The notes under the pieces: generated by a model | The model's input: only the letters and a program-made list of their open reading frames with translations | What the model was told of the DNA's origin: nothing | The model's database searches: none | Program-made: the position numbers and the translations under genes | Assembly: GCF_043380555.1 (NCBI RefSeq) | Contig: NC_091758.1 | Coordinates: 15,675,400-15,739,399, forward strand | Length of the DNA: 64,000 nucleotides | From: Nothobranchius furzeri | Lineage: Eukaryota > Chordata > Actinopteri > Cyprinodontiformes > Nothobranchiidae | Direction of reading: 5' to 3' | Shown here: positions 32,605-42,208 of the stretch, one piece after another | How positions within the stretch are numbered: the first letter of the stretch is position 1 | Layout of the letters: each line of letters starts with the position of its first letter

Positions 32605-33961
32605 TGTAACACTCCTGTGTAGGCGATTACAGGGGAAATAGTTATTTGAACTAAGGGTTGGACCAGTATGGATCAGGTAGGTTCGACTACTGGAGCAAAT
32701 TTAGGATTTGAGTAAAATTAAAAGAAGAAAGAGACCACAGACCAGAATTAAACTGCTGGCTTATTATTTGTAATAGTAAATAGACAATACACAAACAATA
32801 AACACACAACACAAATTTACAATTGGTAACCCCTGGTTAAGATTTTTTGGAATTAAATGGGTTAAGTGTTTTTTTTCTTTTAAAACCCGTATTTTGGGAT
32901 TTAACACTTAATTCTAATTTGGGATAGGTTGCAACCTTTCAATAGACCCTAGTTTACGTTATCTGGTTTTTTCTATTTGTCTCCTTCTTAAGTTTACTCA
33001 ATTAGAATAAACCATCAAATTCAGCTCTATGGTTCCAGCAAAACCTTAGTTCTCTTTGACCCACGTTAATAAATTTTTCCGCAGGTATAACCCTTTCATG
33101 GAAATAACCTTGCATAGAAAAAGATTTACCCTTTTACCCGTATTCAAGTTCCCACAATCAAGTAAAACCAACAAAAAAAAACTTTACACAACCAAAATAA
33201 TCCAGCAAAAGGCTGAACACATGTGCAGTTCACAGTCTCCAGTCTCCTTGTCGGTGGTTCTGAAGAACAGTTCGGCTCTTATTGAGTTCAGTGCCCTCCT
33301 GAAACAAGAAACAAAGCAACTCCCACCAGTGTTTGGAAGACCCCTCCAACGTTGGTGAAGTCCAGGGCTGATTCAGCAGAGGGAGGTCTGCTGGCGACTA
33401 CGGCTCAGCTCACGAATCCATGGGTGGCTCGCCATCTTAGCTCTTCACGTGGTTCCCGCGGTCGGGTTTAGGAGGTTGTCTTCCGACCCACACTAAAAGG
33501 CCTAGCATAACAAAATATGCATACATGAATAAAATGAGGCACCAGGTAGTGCTGAAATAAAACCCAGATTCTGTCTCATTTGTGCCGACAAACATGCAGC
33601 TCCTTCAAAACGGACAGAAAACGGCAACCGCCGGCCGTTACATTAACAGCCCTTCTCCCTCCAGCACTCACCATAACATGCTTCCCCATTTCACCCAGTC
33701 ACTACTTTAGCGCCACATTTACATGAAATAATAGTTACATTACACATCTTTGCTTAACTAAAATTATACATTTCTTTTAACTCACCAAGTCCTTTTCACA
33801 ACTTTACAAAACGTCTCCAACTGGAACAGATTGGAACATCAAAAACGTTTCTTGCTGTATTTTTGGTCACAAAAGGAAAATTCGCCTTAGGCAATTTCTT
33901 TTAACTCTTCAGCTCTCCTTCTCTCTTTCGCTGCGGTAGCTCTGCGTGCTGCAGTAGTTCT
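32605..33961 (-). repeat. Gypsy 3' LTR, outer part
   Basis: TGTAACACTCCTGTGTAGGC start, matching 51805 onward. Cut by the DIRS element at GTTCT (33957-33961). Confidence 0.9.
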
Positions 33962-34110
33962 ATTTCATCTAGTCTTAGCCCTTAAGCGAGCTGCTATTGG
34001 AAGGATGATCTCTGCATCAGCCAATCATGAAGAGCTTAAATGTACGCCCACCAATAGTGGGCCCCCTCGTGGTATATAACCGCAGTGACCCCACTGCTCG
34101 CCTCCTTTTT
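33962..34110 (+). repeat. DIRS left inverted terminal repeat
   Basis: Read in the opposite direction it matches 39405-39540, including CTGCTATTGGAAGGATGATC, CCCACCAATAGTGGGCCCCC and GGTATATAACC. A TATATAA box near 34073 followed by the gag ORF at 34191 makes this the likely promoter. Confidence 0.85.
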
Positions 34111-34190
34111 CTCTTCATGCCAAGCTGAGAGCTTCTTAAAGAGCAAATTTATCCAGAAAGAGCAAGATTATCCGAGAAGACTTACCAGCC

Positions 34191-35597
34191 ATGTCCAGCG
34201 ACGCCAGACCCTGCCCGACCTGCCAGTCGGGCTCCATTTCCAGCGGAGACCTGCACGCTAAGTGTGAGGTCTGTCTCGGGGCTCACCACGCTGGCCTGGC
34301 CTTGACCCCGCAGGCCTCGTGCCCGTTCTGTGCCGCTCTGCCCGTGGCAGAGAAGATTCGCCGGGTCGAGTACTTCACTCCCGCCGCCGACGAAGAATTT
34401 CCGGTGGCTGACTCGTACCCGCTGGACAAGGCGTTGGATTTCTTCGACGCCGGTCAGGAGCCGGCTGGCTTCAACCGGCTGGATGACGTCACCGACAGCG
34501 AGAACTACGACGAGGCGGCATCCCTCCTAGACATAACGGAGGTCGATGAGCTCCGCCCAGCGGGTCCTTCTGCCCCAGTGGCTTCTCGCTCCTCCCTGCC
34601 AGCAGTAAGAGCACTGCTCCAGGAGCTGCCCGCCATCATTTCTGCGGCAGCAGCCCACAAGGGGCTAGCTGTGCCAGAACCAGCCCCGCCTGAAGCGGAT
34701 GATTTGGCGGGAATCTTCGGGGCAACTCAGACACGCTGTCTAGACCCTATTTGGCCGCGCTTCCCTGCTGCTATGAGCTGCTGGTCTGCCGCCTTCTCCG
34801 AGCCTGCCAAGCTCAAGGCACCAGTCTCCACCTTTGCGCCCATCACCAAGGTCGAGGGGTTTTCCGACCAAGGCTGGCCGTCCGTTCCTCCGCTAGAGCC
34901 GGACTTGGCCTCGCTGTTTGGCGCCAAGAACCACCTCGCTGGCCCACGAGCTGTTCCCGCTTCAAAACATGACCAGCTGCTGACGCGGCTCACCGACCGC
35001 GCACATCAGTGTGCCTTTCAGACCGGCGCTGCAGGGAATAACATCGCCCTCCTTGCCTTCGGCGTCTCGAGGATGATGGAGGAGCTGGAAGCCCCCGAGG
35101 AGTCGAAGGCCGTCATTACTAAGACTGCTGATGCTATCCTCAATTTGTGTGCTGCTGTGCTCACCGGTTCTGCTCGCATCGCTGCCTGGCAGACCCTCAT
35201 CCAGCGAGCGATCTGGCTCAAGGCCCTGCCCTCCATTCCGGAGCATCTGCAAAGGGAGATGCTGGACGGCCCCATCACCACCGATGTTCTGTTTGGTCCC
35301 CATCTTAGGGGCGTCATTGAGAGGGCTCAGAAGACGGCCGAACTATCGGCTACGGTACGAGACCTGGTTCACCCTCGGTCAGCCTCGCACTCCGGCCGTT
35401 CTGCCAGAGGATGGGACGAACGGCGCGGAAGCTTCAAACGCCCAGCTGCACCGTCCGCTCCACGGAGCCGGCCTCCCGCTTCGGCTCCACATCAGCGGGA
35501 CCAGCGAGATGGCGGGCAACGGTTCCGGCGGGGCCAGCAGACGCCGTCTTGGCAGTCCCAGGTGCACGAGCCTCGCCGAAAGCAGCCACGGAAGTGA
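34191..35597 (+). CDS. DIRS gag-like protein (ORF1)
   Basis: 468 codons, no interruption. The N-terminus is cysteine-rich (CPTC at 8-11, CEVCLGAHHAG, then CPFC near 47), a zinc-finger-like head found in fish DIRS gag proteins. The middle is acidic and helical. The C-terminus (from about 395) is Arg/Ser/Pro-rich (RSRPPASAP, RRGQQ), suited to nucleic-acid binding. It probably packages the element RNA. The start was chosen at 34191 because it directly precedes the cysteine head and follows the terminal-repeat promoter. Confidence 0.8.
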   Translation: MSSDARPCPTCQSGSISSGDLHAKCEVCLGAHHAGLALTPQASCPFCAALPVAEKIRRVEYFTPAADEEFPVADSYPLDKALDFFDAGQEPAGFNRLDDVTDSENYDEAASLLDITEVDELRPAGPSAPVASRSSLPAVRALLQELPAIISAAAAHKGLAVPEPAPPEADDLAGIFGATQTRCLDPIWPRFPAAMSCWSAAFSEPAKLKAPVSTFAPITKVEGFSDQGWPSVPPLEPDLASLFGAKNHLAGPRAVPASKHDQLLTRLTDRAHQCAFQTGAAGNNIALLAFGVSRMMEELEAPEESKAVITKTADAILNLCAAVLTGSARIAAWQTLIQRAIWLKALPSIPEHLQREMLDGPITTDVLFGPHLRGVIERAQKTAELSATVRDLVHPRSASHSGRSARGWDERRGSFKRPAAPSAPRSRPPASAPHQRDQRDGGQRFRRGQQTPSWQSQVHEPRRKQPRK

Positions 35598-35612
35598 CTC
35601 TTTGGGGGGAAT

Positions 35613-38600
35613 GTGTGTGTACATGATTGTAATGTTGATGTTGGTTTTGAAATAAAACCCAAAACATGTCACTCAAAGAGCACAATCCTACAGTCCTCCG
35701 CAGAATCTCCTGCCGAGTTCTCACACATGTTCCCCACACCAAGCACTGCTGCACGCACACATGTTCCTGCAGGCAGTCATAATATACGGCCAACCGTAAG
35801 GGTGCGCTCCATTGGCGCTCCGGCCCCAGCATCCGGCCGGGCCCAACTCTCACCACATCGTCGGGTGGGGCGAGATGTCAGGTCGCTGTCTCGACCACGC
35901 GCGGCGGCACAGTGCGCGGCTTCGTCCGCTGGCACTTTGTCGCCCCCGTGCACAGGCTCGGCTCCCACTCGTCCTTCACTTTCGGACTCCACGCTCCGCA
36001 GTGCGGACCAGCCTGTTCCAGCTGTTTCGCACCCGCCCTTTCGAGCGCAGCCCTCCATGGGTCGCCCCCAGTTCTCTGGTACTGGCGACGGCGGTAAGGG
36101 CGCATGCACAACCCTCAGTCGTTGCTCACGTGACCGCGCACACGCGTCCTCTGTCGGAACGCGCGCACGAGTGGCGCCGCCTTTGTATCATGAGCAAATG
36201 GATTTCGGACACCATTCATTGCGGTCACACACTTCATTTTCAGGTCACTCCACCTCCCTTCAACGGGATCGTGGAGACGACGTTCACATCGCAAGTACAG
36301 TCTCAGGCTCTAGAGCTGGAGTTGCGGGAACTTCTGTCCAAGGACGCTATTTCACGAGTCCCTCGCGGACAAGAGCTCTCGGGCTTCTACTCCCGCTACT
36401 TCATAGTACCGAAGAAGTCGGGAGGAATGAGACCGATTCTCGACCTGTCCCTGTTCAACTGCTCCATAGCAGTAATGCATTTCCGCATGTTAACGATGAG
36501 ACAAGTCCTGGAATATGTGCGCCCCGGGGATTGGTTCACGTCAATCGACCTGAAAGATGCATACTTCCACATACCAGTAATTCCGAATCACCGGAAGTTT
36601 CTGCGTTTTTCGTTCAAGGGAGTTCAATATCAGTTCAATCGCCTCCCTTTCGGCTACTCGCTAGCCCCGCGCACCTTCTCCAAATGTCTGGAGACCGCGC
36701 TGCAGCCACTGCGCACGGAGGGAATGAGGGTTTTATTTTACTTGGACGATCTTCTCCTGTGCGCTCGGTCCAAGGACGAGGCGTCACAACAAACCAGGAG
36801 GTTGACAGAGCATCTGTCGACCCTGGGGTTTTCTATAAACTGGGAAAAGAGCTCCGTTCTTCCATCCCAGTCGATTGTGTATCTCGGGGTGGAGTTGGAC
36901 GCCTCCCTGATGAGAGCACGTTTGTCGCCTGCAAGAGCGGAAGATCTCTCCACGGTGATCTCCCGTGTACAACCCCGCAAGATTGTGAGAGCCCTGTTAG
37001 TCATGAAACTCCTGGGCATGATGTCCGCAGCCCACGCTGTGGTACCGCTAGGCTTGCTGCACACGAGGCGCTTGCAACGTTGGTTCACCCGCCTCCGGGT
37101 GCACCCGATACGTCAGAAGAGACGTATGTTGAGGATTCCCCCTTCAGTGGGCGGGGACCTCGCTCACTGGGGGAACCCCTGCATCCTCTCACGCGGGGTT
37201 CCCATCGGACGTCCTGCGTCACACGTATCTGTGTTTACGGATGCGTCACTGTCGGGGTGGGGGGGCACGTGCTTGTCCCATACGGTGGCGGATCGTTGGC
37301 CCTCCCACACGCACGAGCACATAAATGTGTTGGAGCTTATGACAGTGAGGAATGTGATCAGACACTTTGCTGCCCTTCTCGAGGGCCGTCATGTCGAAGT
37401 TCACACAGACAACCAGGTGGCGGCAGCCTACATAAATCGCCAAGGGGGAGTTCGATCCCTCCCTCTGTTGCGTGTCGCCACAGATTTACTGTGTTGGACA
37501 CATGTCCACCTGCTGTCCATCAGGGCCATCTACATTCCGGGGGTCCTGAATGTAGCGGCAGACATCCTGTCGAGAGGGGGACCCCGCGACTCCGACTGGC
37601 GTCTGCATCCCGCACTGATATCACAGATCTGGATCAGGTTCGGGGAACCGTCTGTGGATCTGTTTGCGGCTCGCAAAAACGCTCAGTGTCGCCTGTGGTT
37701 TTCCCTGAGTCCCCGGGACGGACCTCCGCTCGGGGCGGACGCCTTCTCACACCAGCCCTGGCCTCGAGCGCTCCTTTATGCGTTTCCACCAGTCCCTCTG
37801 ATTCCCCGTCTCTTAGACCGAATTCGGTCGAAACGGCTCTCGGTGATTCTGGTGGCTCCCAGGCGCTTGTCCGCGTCATGGTTTCCGGACCTGCAAGCGC
37901 TAGTGTCCGGCTCCCCGTGGAGGCTCCCGTGGAGGGCGGACGCCCTTCTCCAGGCGGATGGGATAATCAAACATCCTCCGGAAATAGGCCAACGGCTGTG
38001 GGTCTGGCCGCTGAGCGGTCACGCTTAGAGGCTTCTGGGCTGCCGCATGATGTGGTCGCCACGATTCAGAGTGCGCGGGCGCCCTCTACCATTGCGTCTT
38101 ACGCTGCTAAATGGGCAGCTTTCCAGAAATGGTGCACAGAGCGGAATGTTCAAGCGCTCTCCTGCCAGCTGGCGGATGTCCTGTCGTTTCTGCAGATACT
38201 GATGGACAGGGGCCTCGCCTTCAGCACTATTAAAACATATGCTGCAGCCATCTCATCCTGTCATCAAGGGTTTGGAGATAGATCTGTTTTCAATCATCCC
38301 CTCACAAAACGTTTTCTAAAAGGTGTCAGGAGGAACAGACCTGTGTCCCGCCCGCTTTTTCCCCAGTGGGATCTAACGGTGGTTCTGCACGGCTTATCCA
38401 AAGCCCCATTTGAACCCTTGGACCAGGTCTCACTCAAGTTCCTGTCACTTAAAACTGCATTGCTGCTAGCGCTAGCATCAGTTAAGAGAGTGAGTGACCT
38501 GACCGCCCTTTCAGTGGCTCCCGCATGCCTCAGGATCCGGGAAGATGGCGGGTCTGCTGTTTTATGCCCCAATCCAGCCTTTGTGCCCAAAAGCATTAAT

Positions 38601-39056
38601 GCTTCCTTCAAGTCCAGGTCAATTTCATTGGCTGGACTTTTTCCTCCTCCCCATAATTCTGAGGAGGAGGCGGCTTCTCACCTTCTCTGCCCGGTGCGCG
38701 CGCTTGTACGGTATGTGTCACGCACTTCAGGGATTCGTCGTTCACAAAACCTGTTTGTGCACTACAGGGAGTCTTCCCTTGGTCAGGCGCTGACGGCCCA
38801 GCGTCTTTCACACTGGCTGTGTGACGCCATTTCCCTCGCTTACACGTCATCGGGGCAGGTTTCCCCTGAGGCACTCAGGGCTCACTCAGCCAGGGGGATT
38901 TCCTCTTCGATGGCGCTCCACAGTGGTGTGTCGATGGAAGACATTTGTCAGGCTGCTTCATGGGCTTCACCCTGTTCCTTTACTCATTATTATTTACGGG
39001 ATGTGTCTTCAGGTTCCATCACTCGTTCAGTGCTTGGACCCCAGCAGGCTGAATGA
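35613..39056 (+). CDS. DIRS tyrosine recombinase (C-terminal third of a 1147-codon open frame)
   Basis: The frame is open from 35613, but its first about 730 codons overlap the RT ORF and look like a Ser/Pro/Arg-rich out-of-phase reading. The recognisable recombinase starts near residue 800 (about 38020): an SAM-like N-terminal domain (SARAPSTIASYAAKWAAFQK), then catalytic R959 (SVKRVSD), H1091-x2-R1094 (AHSARG) and nucleophile Y1126/Y1127 (THYYLRD). It joins circular DNA to the target. It lies in the -1 frame relative to RT, so expression by -1 frameshifting or a separate message is possible. Coding use of the N-terminal part is doubtful. Confidence 0.8.
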   Translation: MCVHDCNVDVGFEIKPKTCHSKSTILQSSAESPAEFSHMFPTPSTAARTHVPAGSHNIRPTVRVRSIGAPAPASGRAQLSPHRRVGRDVRSLSRPRAAAQCAASSAGTLSPPCTGSAPTRPSLSDSTLRSADQPVPAVSHPPFRAQPSMGRPQFSGTGDGGKGACTTLSRCSRDRAHASSVGTRARVAPPLYHEQMDFGHHSLRSHTSFSGHSTSLQRDRGDDVHIASTVSGSRAGVAGTSVQGRYFTSPSRTRALGLLLPLLHSTEEVGRNETDSRPVPVQLLHSSNAFPHVNDETSPGICAPRGLVHVNRPERCILPHTSNSESPEVSAFFVQGSSISVQSPPFRLLASPAHLLQMSGDRAAATAHGGNEGFILLGRSSPVRSVQGRGVTTNQEVDRASVDPGVFYKLGKELRSSIPVDCVSRGGVGRLPDESTFVACKSGRSLHGDLPCTTPQDCESPVSHETPGHDVRSPRCGTARLAAHEALATLVHPPPGAPDTSEETYVEDSPFSGRGPRSLGEPLHPLTRGSHRTSCVTRICVYGCVTVGVGGHVLVPYGGGSLALPHARAHKCVGAYDSEECDQTLCCPSRGPSCRSSHRQPGGGSLHKSPRGSSIPPSVACRHRFTVLDTCPPAVHQGHLHSGGPECSGRHPVERGTPRLRLASASRTDITDLDQVRGTVCGSVCGSQKRSVSPVVFPESPGRTSARGGRLLTPALASSAPLCVSTSPSDSPSLRPNSVETALGDSGGSQALVRVMVSGPASASVRLPVEAPVEGGRPSPGGWDNQTSSGNRPTAVGLAAERSRLEASGLPHDVVATIQSARAPSTIASYAAKWAAFQKWCTERNVQALSCQLADVLSFLQILMDRGLAFSTIKTYAAAISSCHQGFGDRSVFNHPLTKRFLKGVRRNRPVSRPLFPQWDLTVVLHGLSKAPFEPLDQVSLKFLSLKTALLLALASVKRVSDLTALSVAPACLRIREDGGSAVLCPNPAFVPKSINASFKSRSISLAGLFPPPHNSEEEAASHLLCPVRALVRYVSRTSGIRRSQNLFVHYRESSLGQALTAQRLSHWLCDAISLAYTSSGQVSPEALRAHSARGISSSMALHSGVSMEDICQAASWASPCSFTHYYLRDVSSGSITRSVLGPQQAE
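35812..38028 (+). CDS. DIRS reverse transcriptase / RNase H
   Basis: 738 codons open. Residues 1-140 are a Pro/Arg-rich region of unclear role, so the true start may be later. RT motifs follow: KKSGGMRPILDLSLFN, FTSIDLKDAYFHIPV, RLPFGYSLAPRTFSK and the catalytic YLDD at 310-313. RNase H shows VFTDASLSGWGG (D about 477), an ELMTVRN helix and VHTDNQVAAAY (D about 533). The C-terminal region (VDLFAARKNAQCRLWFSL onward) is the extra domain seen after RNase H in DIRS elements, sometimes described as methylase-like. It makes the DNA copy that is circularised. The whole ORF lies inside another open frame that ends in the recombinase. Confidence 0.9.
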   Translation: MALRPQHPAGPNSHHIVGWGEMSGRCLDHARRHSARLRPLALCRPRAQARLPLVLHFRTPRSAVRTSLFQLFRTRPFERSPPWVAPSSLVLATAVRAHAQPSVVAHVTAHTRPLSERAHEWRRLCIMSKWISDTIHCGHTLHFQVTPPPFNGIVETTFTSQVQSQALELELRELLSKDAISRVPRGQELSGFYSRYFIVPKKSGGMRPILDLSLFNCSIAVMHFRMLTMRQVLEYVRPGDWFTSIDLKDAYFHIPVIPNHRKFLRFSFKGVQYQFNRLPFGYSLAPRTFSKCLETALQPLRTEGMRVLFYLDDLLLCARSKDEASQQTRRLTEHLSTLGFSINWEKSSVLPSQSIVYLGVELDASLMRARLSPARAEDLSTVISRVQPRKIVRALLVMKLLGMMSAAHAVVPLGLLHTRRLQRWFTRLRVHPIRQKRRMLRIPPSVGGDLAHWGNPCILSRGVPIGRPASHVSVFTDASLSGWGGTCLSHTVADRWPSHTHEHINVLELMTVRNVIRHFAALLEGRHVEVHTDNQVAAAYINRQGGVRSLPLLRVATDLLCWTHVHLLSIRAIYIPGVLNVAADILSRGGPRDSDWRLHPALISQIWIRFGEPSVDLFAARKNAQCRLWFSLSPRDGPPLGADAFSHQPWPRALLYAFPPVPLIPRLLDRIRSKRLSVILVAPRRLSASWFPDLQALVSGSPWRLPWRADALLQADGIIKHPPEIGQRLWVWPLSGHA

Positions 39057-39265
39057 ATGCTTATGACGCCTCATTGGCCTTGCTGAGATGGATTTCATCC
39101 TCTCGTGGATGATGTTTTTTTAGTGGGGGCCCTTCTTTTATCGTGGCTGCCTCAGTCTTTAAGCCTGGTCTGAGGCTGAACCTCCCTCACTAAAGGAGAT
39201 TGATTGGGTGTGTCCATTGGTTGTGTTAACCAGTGTGGCGTAAACCCATCCAGCTGCGCTTTATT

Positions 39266-39362
39266 CCAATAGCAGCTCGCTTAAGGGCTAAGACTAGACG
39301 AAATAGAACGTTGGTTACGTATTGTAACCCCAGATTCTATGAGTCTAGTCGCAGCCCTTAAG
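39266..39362 (+). repeat. DIRS internal complementary region (ICR)
   Basis: 39266-39304 is the reverse complement of the left end (33962-34000) with one mismatch; AGAAC (39305-39309) is the reverse complement of the target GTTCT; and 39310-39362 is the exact reverse complement of the right end (39521-39573). This is the template used in DIRS replication to rebuild both ends and join the circle. It contains a 6-bp inverted repeat, GGTTAC-GTATT-GTAACC (39313-39329), next to the joint. Confidence 0.9.
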
Positions 39363-39404
39363 CCACTTGGCCCCACTGGTTATGATGGAATAAGAGCCAT
39401 TGGA

Positions 39405-39573
39405 GGCGAGCAGTGGGGTCACTGTGGTTATATACCACGAGGGGGCCCACTATTGGTGGGCGTACATTTAAGCTCTTCATGATTGGCTGATGCGGAGATC
39501 ATCCTTCCAATAGCAGCTCGCTTAAGGGCTGCGACTAGACTCATAGAATCTGGGGTTACAATACGTAACCAAC
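39405..39573 (+). repeat. DIRS right inverted terminal repeat and outer extension
   Basis: Complement of the left repeat (GGGGGCCCACTATTGGTGGG, CTTCATGATTGGCTGATGC), plus a unique outer end containing GGTTACAATACGTAACC (39554-39570). The LTR resumes at GTTCTGGGTG. Confidence 0.85.
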
Positions 39574-39819
39574 GTTCTGGGTGTTGCTGCTCATCTCCCT
39601 CGCTTAGCTGCGACTAAGCAACCGAGCGATCCGGTTGGCTGTTGCTAATCACATGGCTCGCACAACATCCGTTTACAAAAATAAAAGTCTGATGTCTTAA
39701 AAGTCTGATCAATAAAAGTAACATTTCTGTAATATAAGTTTTTTTATTTGTTTAATTTATTTTTAAACAACTACAAACTATATTAATATAATTAAAACTA
39801 TCCTGAAACCTGGGTTACA
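39574..39819 (-). repeat. Gypsy 3' LTR, remainder after the DIRS insertion
   Basis: Matches 53157-53402 with two or three mismatches and ends ...GGGTTACA. Confidence 0.9.
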
Positions 39820-39831
39820 CCCTCCCCTCTT
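39820..39831 (-). promoter_or_regulatory. Gypsy polypurine tract
   Basis: The minus strand reads AGAGGGGAGGG directly before the 3' LTR start TGTAACCC, the expected plus-strand primer for DNA synthesis. Confidence 0.75.
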
Positions 39832-40051
39832 AACTCGATGCAAGTCCCTTTGTATAGTGTATAGGTTAAACAACTTTTACTTCATGCAGTTCAATAGAAT
39901 CTATGACAGCTTCACTTAGGCTTTGAAAAAGAGATTGAACTATGCTAATGAGGGGGTTACCCAACTGGGGATATGTCAGCTGTTTGGGCATCTTTCTTTC
40001 TCTGTGAGACCTTCTGACACTTTGCTCTGTGCCAGGGTCATTTTTGTCATC

Positions 40052-41255
40052 TTAATTATGGTCAGTTGCCTCTTCCACTTCTGTACTGCTATGTGTGATC
40101 TCTCCTTCTGTTTCAGACGCAGGGGAGTTTTCAGTTTTTGGCAGGTTTTTCTTTGTTAGGTCATTCCCAATTTCATTTTCTGAGTTTGGTAATATTTCAA
40201 AATCTGGTCTTTTGTCATTTTCTGCTGTTCGGTTATAATCATGCTGGATGTCATAGTCAGGTAAGATTACCATTTCAGGTAGGTTCAAGCCCTCCGGGAC
40301 AGAATTTCCTGAACACTTTGGCTCAACCGAATGACAAGGGTTTGAATGATTAACTACCCTGTATTCTTCAAAAGTCCTTGAGATTTCTTTCAGAGGACCG
40401 GCTGAGTAATGTATTGAGTAGCTATCATCTTCCTCCATAGTATGCGCAAAGGCAGGATCAGAATCAGCTCCTGAGTGCTGACGTGTGTTAGGTCTGTGTG
40501 GTTTGTCTTGGACCGCGGGTGAAGTTTCAGGCAAGGTTGGCAGGAACCCGCATGGCAACAGCAGGTCTCTATGGAGAGTTCGAGCGGGACCGCTTTGGTT
40601 CTCAGGCTTAACGGTGTACACAGGTAAATTAGCCTTTTGACTCACAACGACATGAACTTTGGAATCCCACCTGTCGGCTAACTTATTCTTACCTCTGAGC
40701 CTGACATTTTTCACAAGCACACGATCACCAACATCAAGGAGAGACTCAGTGAGGTGCTTGTCATATCGAACCTTGTTTCTCTCAGCCATTTTAGCAGCAT
40801 TTTCTGTAGCTAACTTATAACTCTCTCTGAGTTGAGTTTTAAGTGCTGTAACATACTGCGAATGGGATTGTTGCTGGCGTTGATTTAATGGTACATTAAA
40901 AGCAAGGTCAACTGGTAACCTGGGCTGCCTACCAAACATTAATTCATATGGTGTGTAGCCTGTGCTTTCATGTTTAGTGCAGTTATATGCGTGCACGAGG
41001 GGTTTGACATAGTCATGCCAGTGTCTCTTGTCTTCGTCCCTAAGGGTACCAAGCATGTTTAGAAGTGTCCTATTAAATCTTTCTACAGGGTTTCCCCTGG
41101 GATGATAGGGTGTTGTTCTGACTTCCTGAATTCCTGCAAAGTTGCAGAGTTCTTTGATTGTTCCAGACTCAAAATCTGCACCTTGATCACTGTGAATCTT
41201 TTCTGGGAAACCATAGTGAATAATGAAATTTTCCCAAAGTGCTTTTGCTACAGTT
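40052..41255 (-). pseudogene. Gypsy integrase: catalytic core end and C-terminal region
   Basis: On the minus strand, 41200-41060 has the core DQGADFESG (second Asp) and NPVERFNRTL (the Glu of DDE). The frame 41056-40052 continues with VHAYNCTKHESTGYTPYELM and a DNA-binding tail (VGDRVLVKNVRLRGKNKLADRW). Together with the upstream part this is a complete DD35E integrase, broken only by an extra T in the run near 41300. The tail after about residue 170 is Ser/Glu/Asn-rich and ends at a stop near the polypurine tract. Confidence 0.85.
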
Positions 41256-42208
41256 CTAGCCTTCTGGTTTGATGTGGGAACTGCAACCGCGTACTTTGTA
41301 AAAAAAATCTGTCATTACCAGAACATCTTTGATGTTACTACAGTCTGGTTCGATGGTTAGAAAATCAATACAGAGTAACTCAAGGGGTCTGGTAACTTGG
41401 ATGCTCACAAGAGGTGCAGCTTTTTCGGGTAGCGTCTTCCTGCAGACACATCTTTGACACATTTTAATTTTTTGTTCTACATCAAGGGACATCTTTGGCC
41501 AGAAAAATCTGGTTCTTACAAGATCGAGTGTTCGGTCTATTCCGAGATGACCCATGTCATCGTGAAGACTTTTTAGGACCATTTGCCTAAATTTTTCGGG
41601 AAGAACAAGTTGATATTGGGTCTCTTCACTCACCTGTCGTTTTCTGTAAAGAATACCATTTTGCAACTCCAGTTTGGTTAACTCACGCAAAAAAATGGGG
41701 TATTGCGGAATTTCTTTACGAATGGTAGGAGGAGCCGATTCACCTGTTTCAAGTCTGGTTATGATTTCCCTAATGGCAGGGTCATTCCTTTGACTTTGTC
41801 TTAGTTCTTCCTCGGAAATGCTTGGAACTGTGGGAAAACTGCCACACTGTTCAAAGCTATCTGGAATGGCTTGGGTAGACATGCTCAGGGATGTTACGAA
41901 AGGACAAGTTGAAGCACTGTCATCTGAACCCAAGGGCTGGGAGACTATGTGTTTTTCACATATTGCGCTGACAACATCATAAGATACCGAAACACCCGGA
42001 TCTGTACCAGGTAAGTGGTGCTTGACAAACTGGCAGATTCGTTCTTGTTCTTTAAGTGACACATGGTCGTTTACTGGCTCCGGATGAGGACGACGCGACA
42101 AGCTGTCTGCATCGATGTTTTGTTTTCCTGCCCTATATTGAAGTTGGAACTCAAAAGAAGACAGAGAGATAACCAGCGATAACTTGTCACATCTAATTTA
42201 GCCGTTGT
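41256..42208 (-). pseudogene. Gypsy RNase H end and integrase N-terminal half
   Basis: After the LINE insertion the minus strand resumes with TAKLD and, one frameshift later, SSFEFQLQYRAGKQN (about 42165-42115). The long frame 42101-41256 then carries SRRPHPEP, the HHCC zinc finger (HDDMGHLGI ... CQRCVCRK near 41450) and the first catalytic Asp (LLCIDFL near 41360). The frame leaves register at a T8 run near 41300. Confidence 0.85.

Larger units (their letters stand above)
33960..39577 (+). mobile_element. DIRS-like tyrosine-recombinase retrotransposon, apparently intact
   Basis: Inserted in the Gypsy LTR without a target duplication; only GTTCT is shared at both edges (33957-33961, 39574-39578). 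It has inverted terminal repeats, an internal complementary region, a gag-like ORF, a reverse transcriptase/RNase H ORF and a tyrosine recombinase ORF, all open. It lacks an integrase and a DDE motif, as expected for DIRS elements, which integrate as circles through the recombinase. About 5.6 kb. Confidence 0.9.

Noticed and set aside
33056..33358. 100-aa ORF present in both Gypsy LTRs (also 52256-52558)
   Set aside because: It is conserved only because the LTRs are near-identical; it is antisense to the element and has no domain.
35613..38020. Treating the first ~800 residues of the 1147-codon frame as a separate protein
   Set aside because: It overlaps the RT/RNase H ORF with recognisable motifs; the alternative reading is low-complexity Ser/Pro/Arg and shows no domain before the recombinase.
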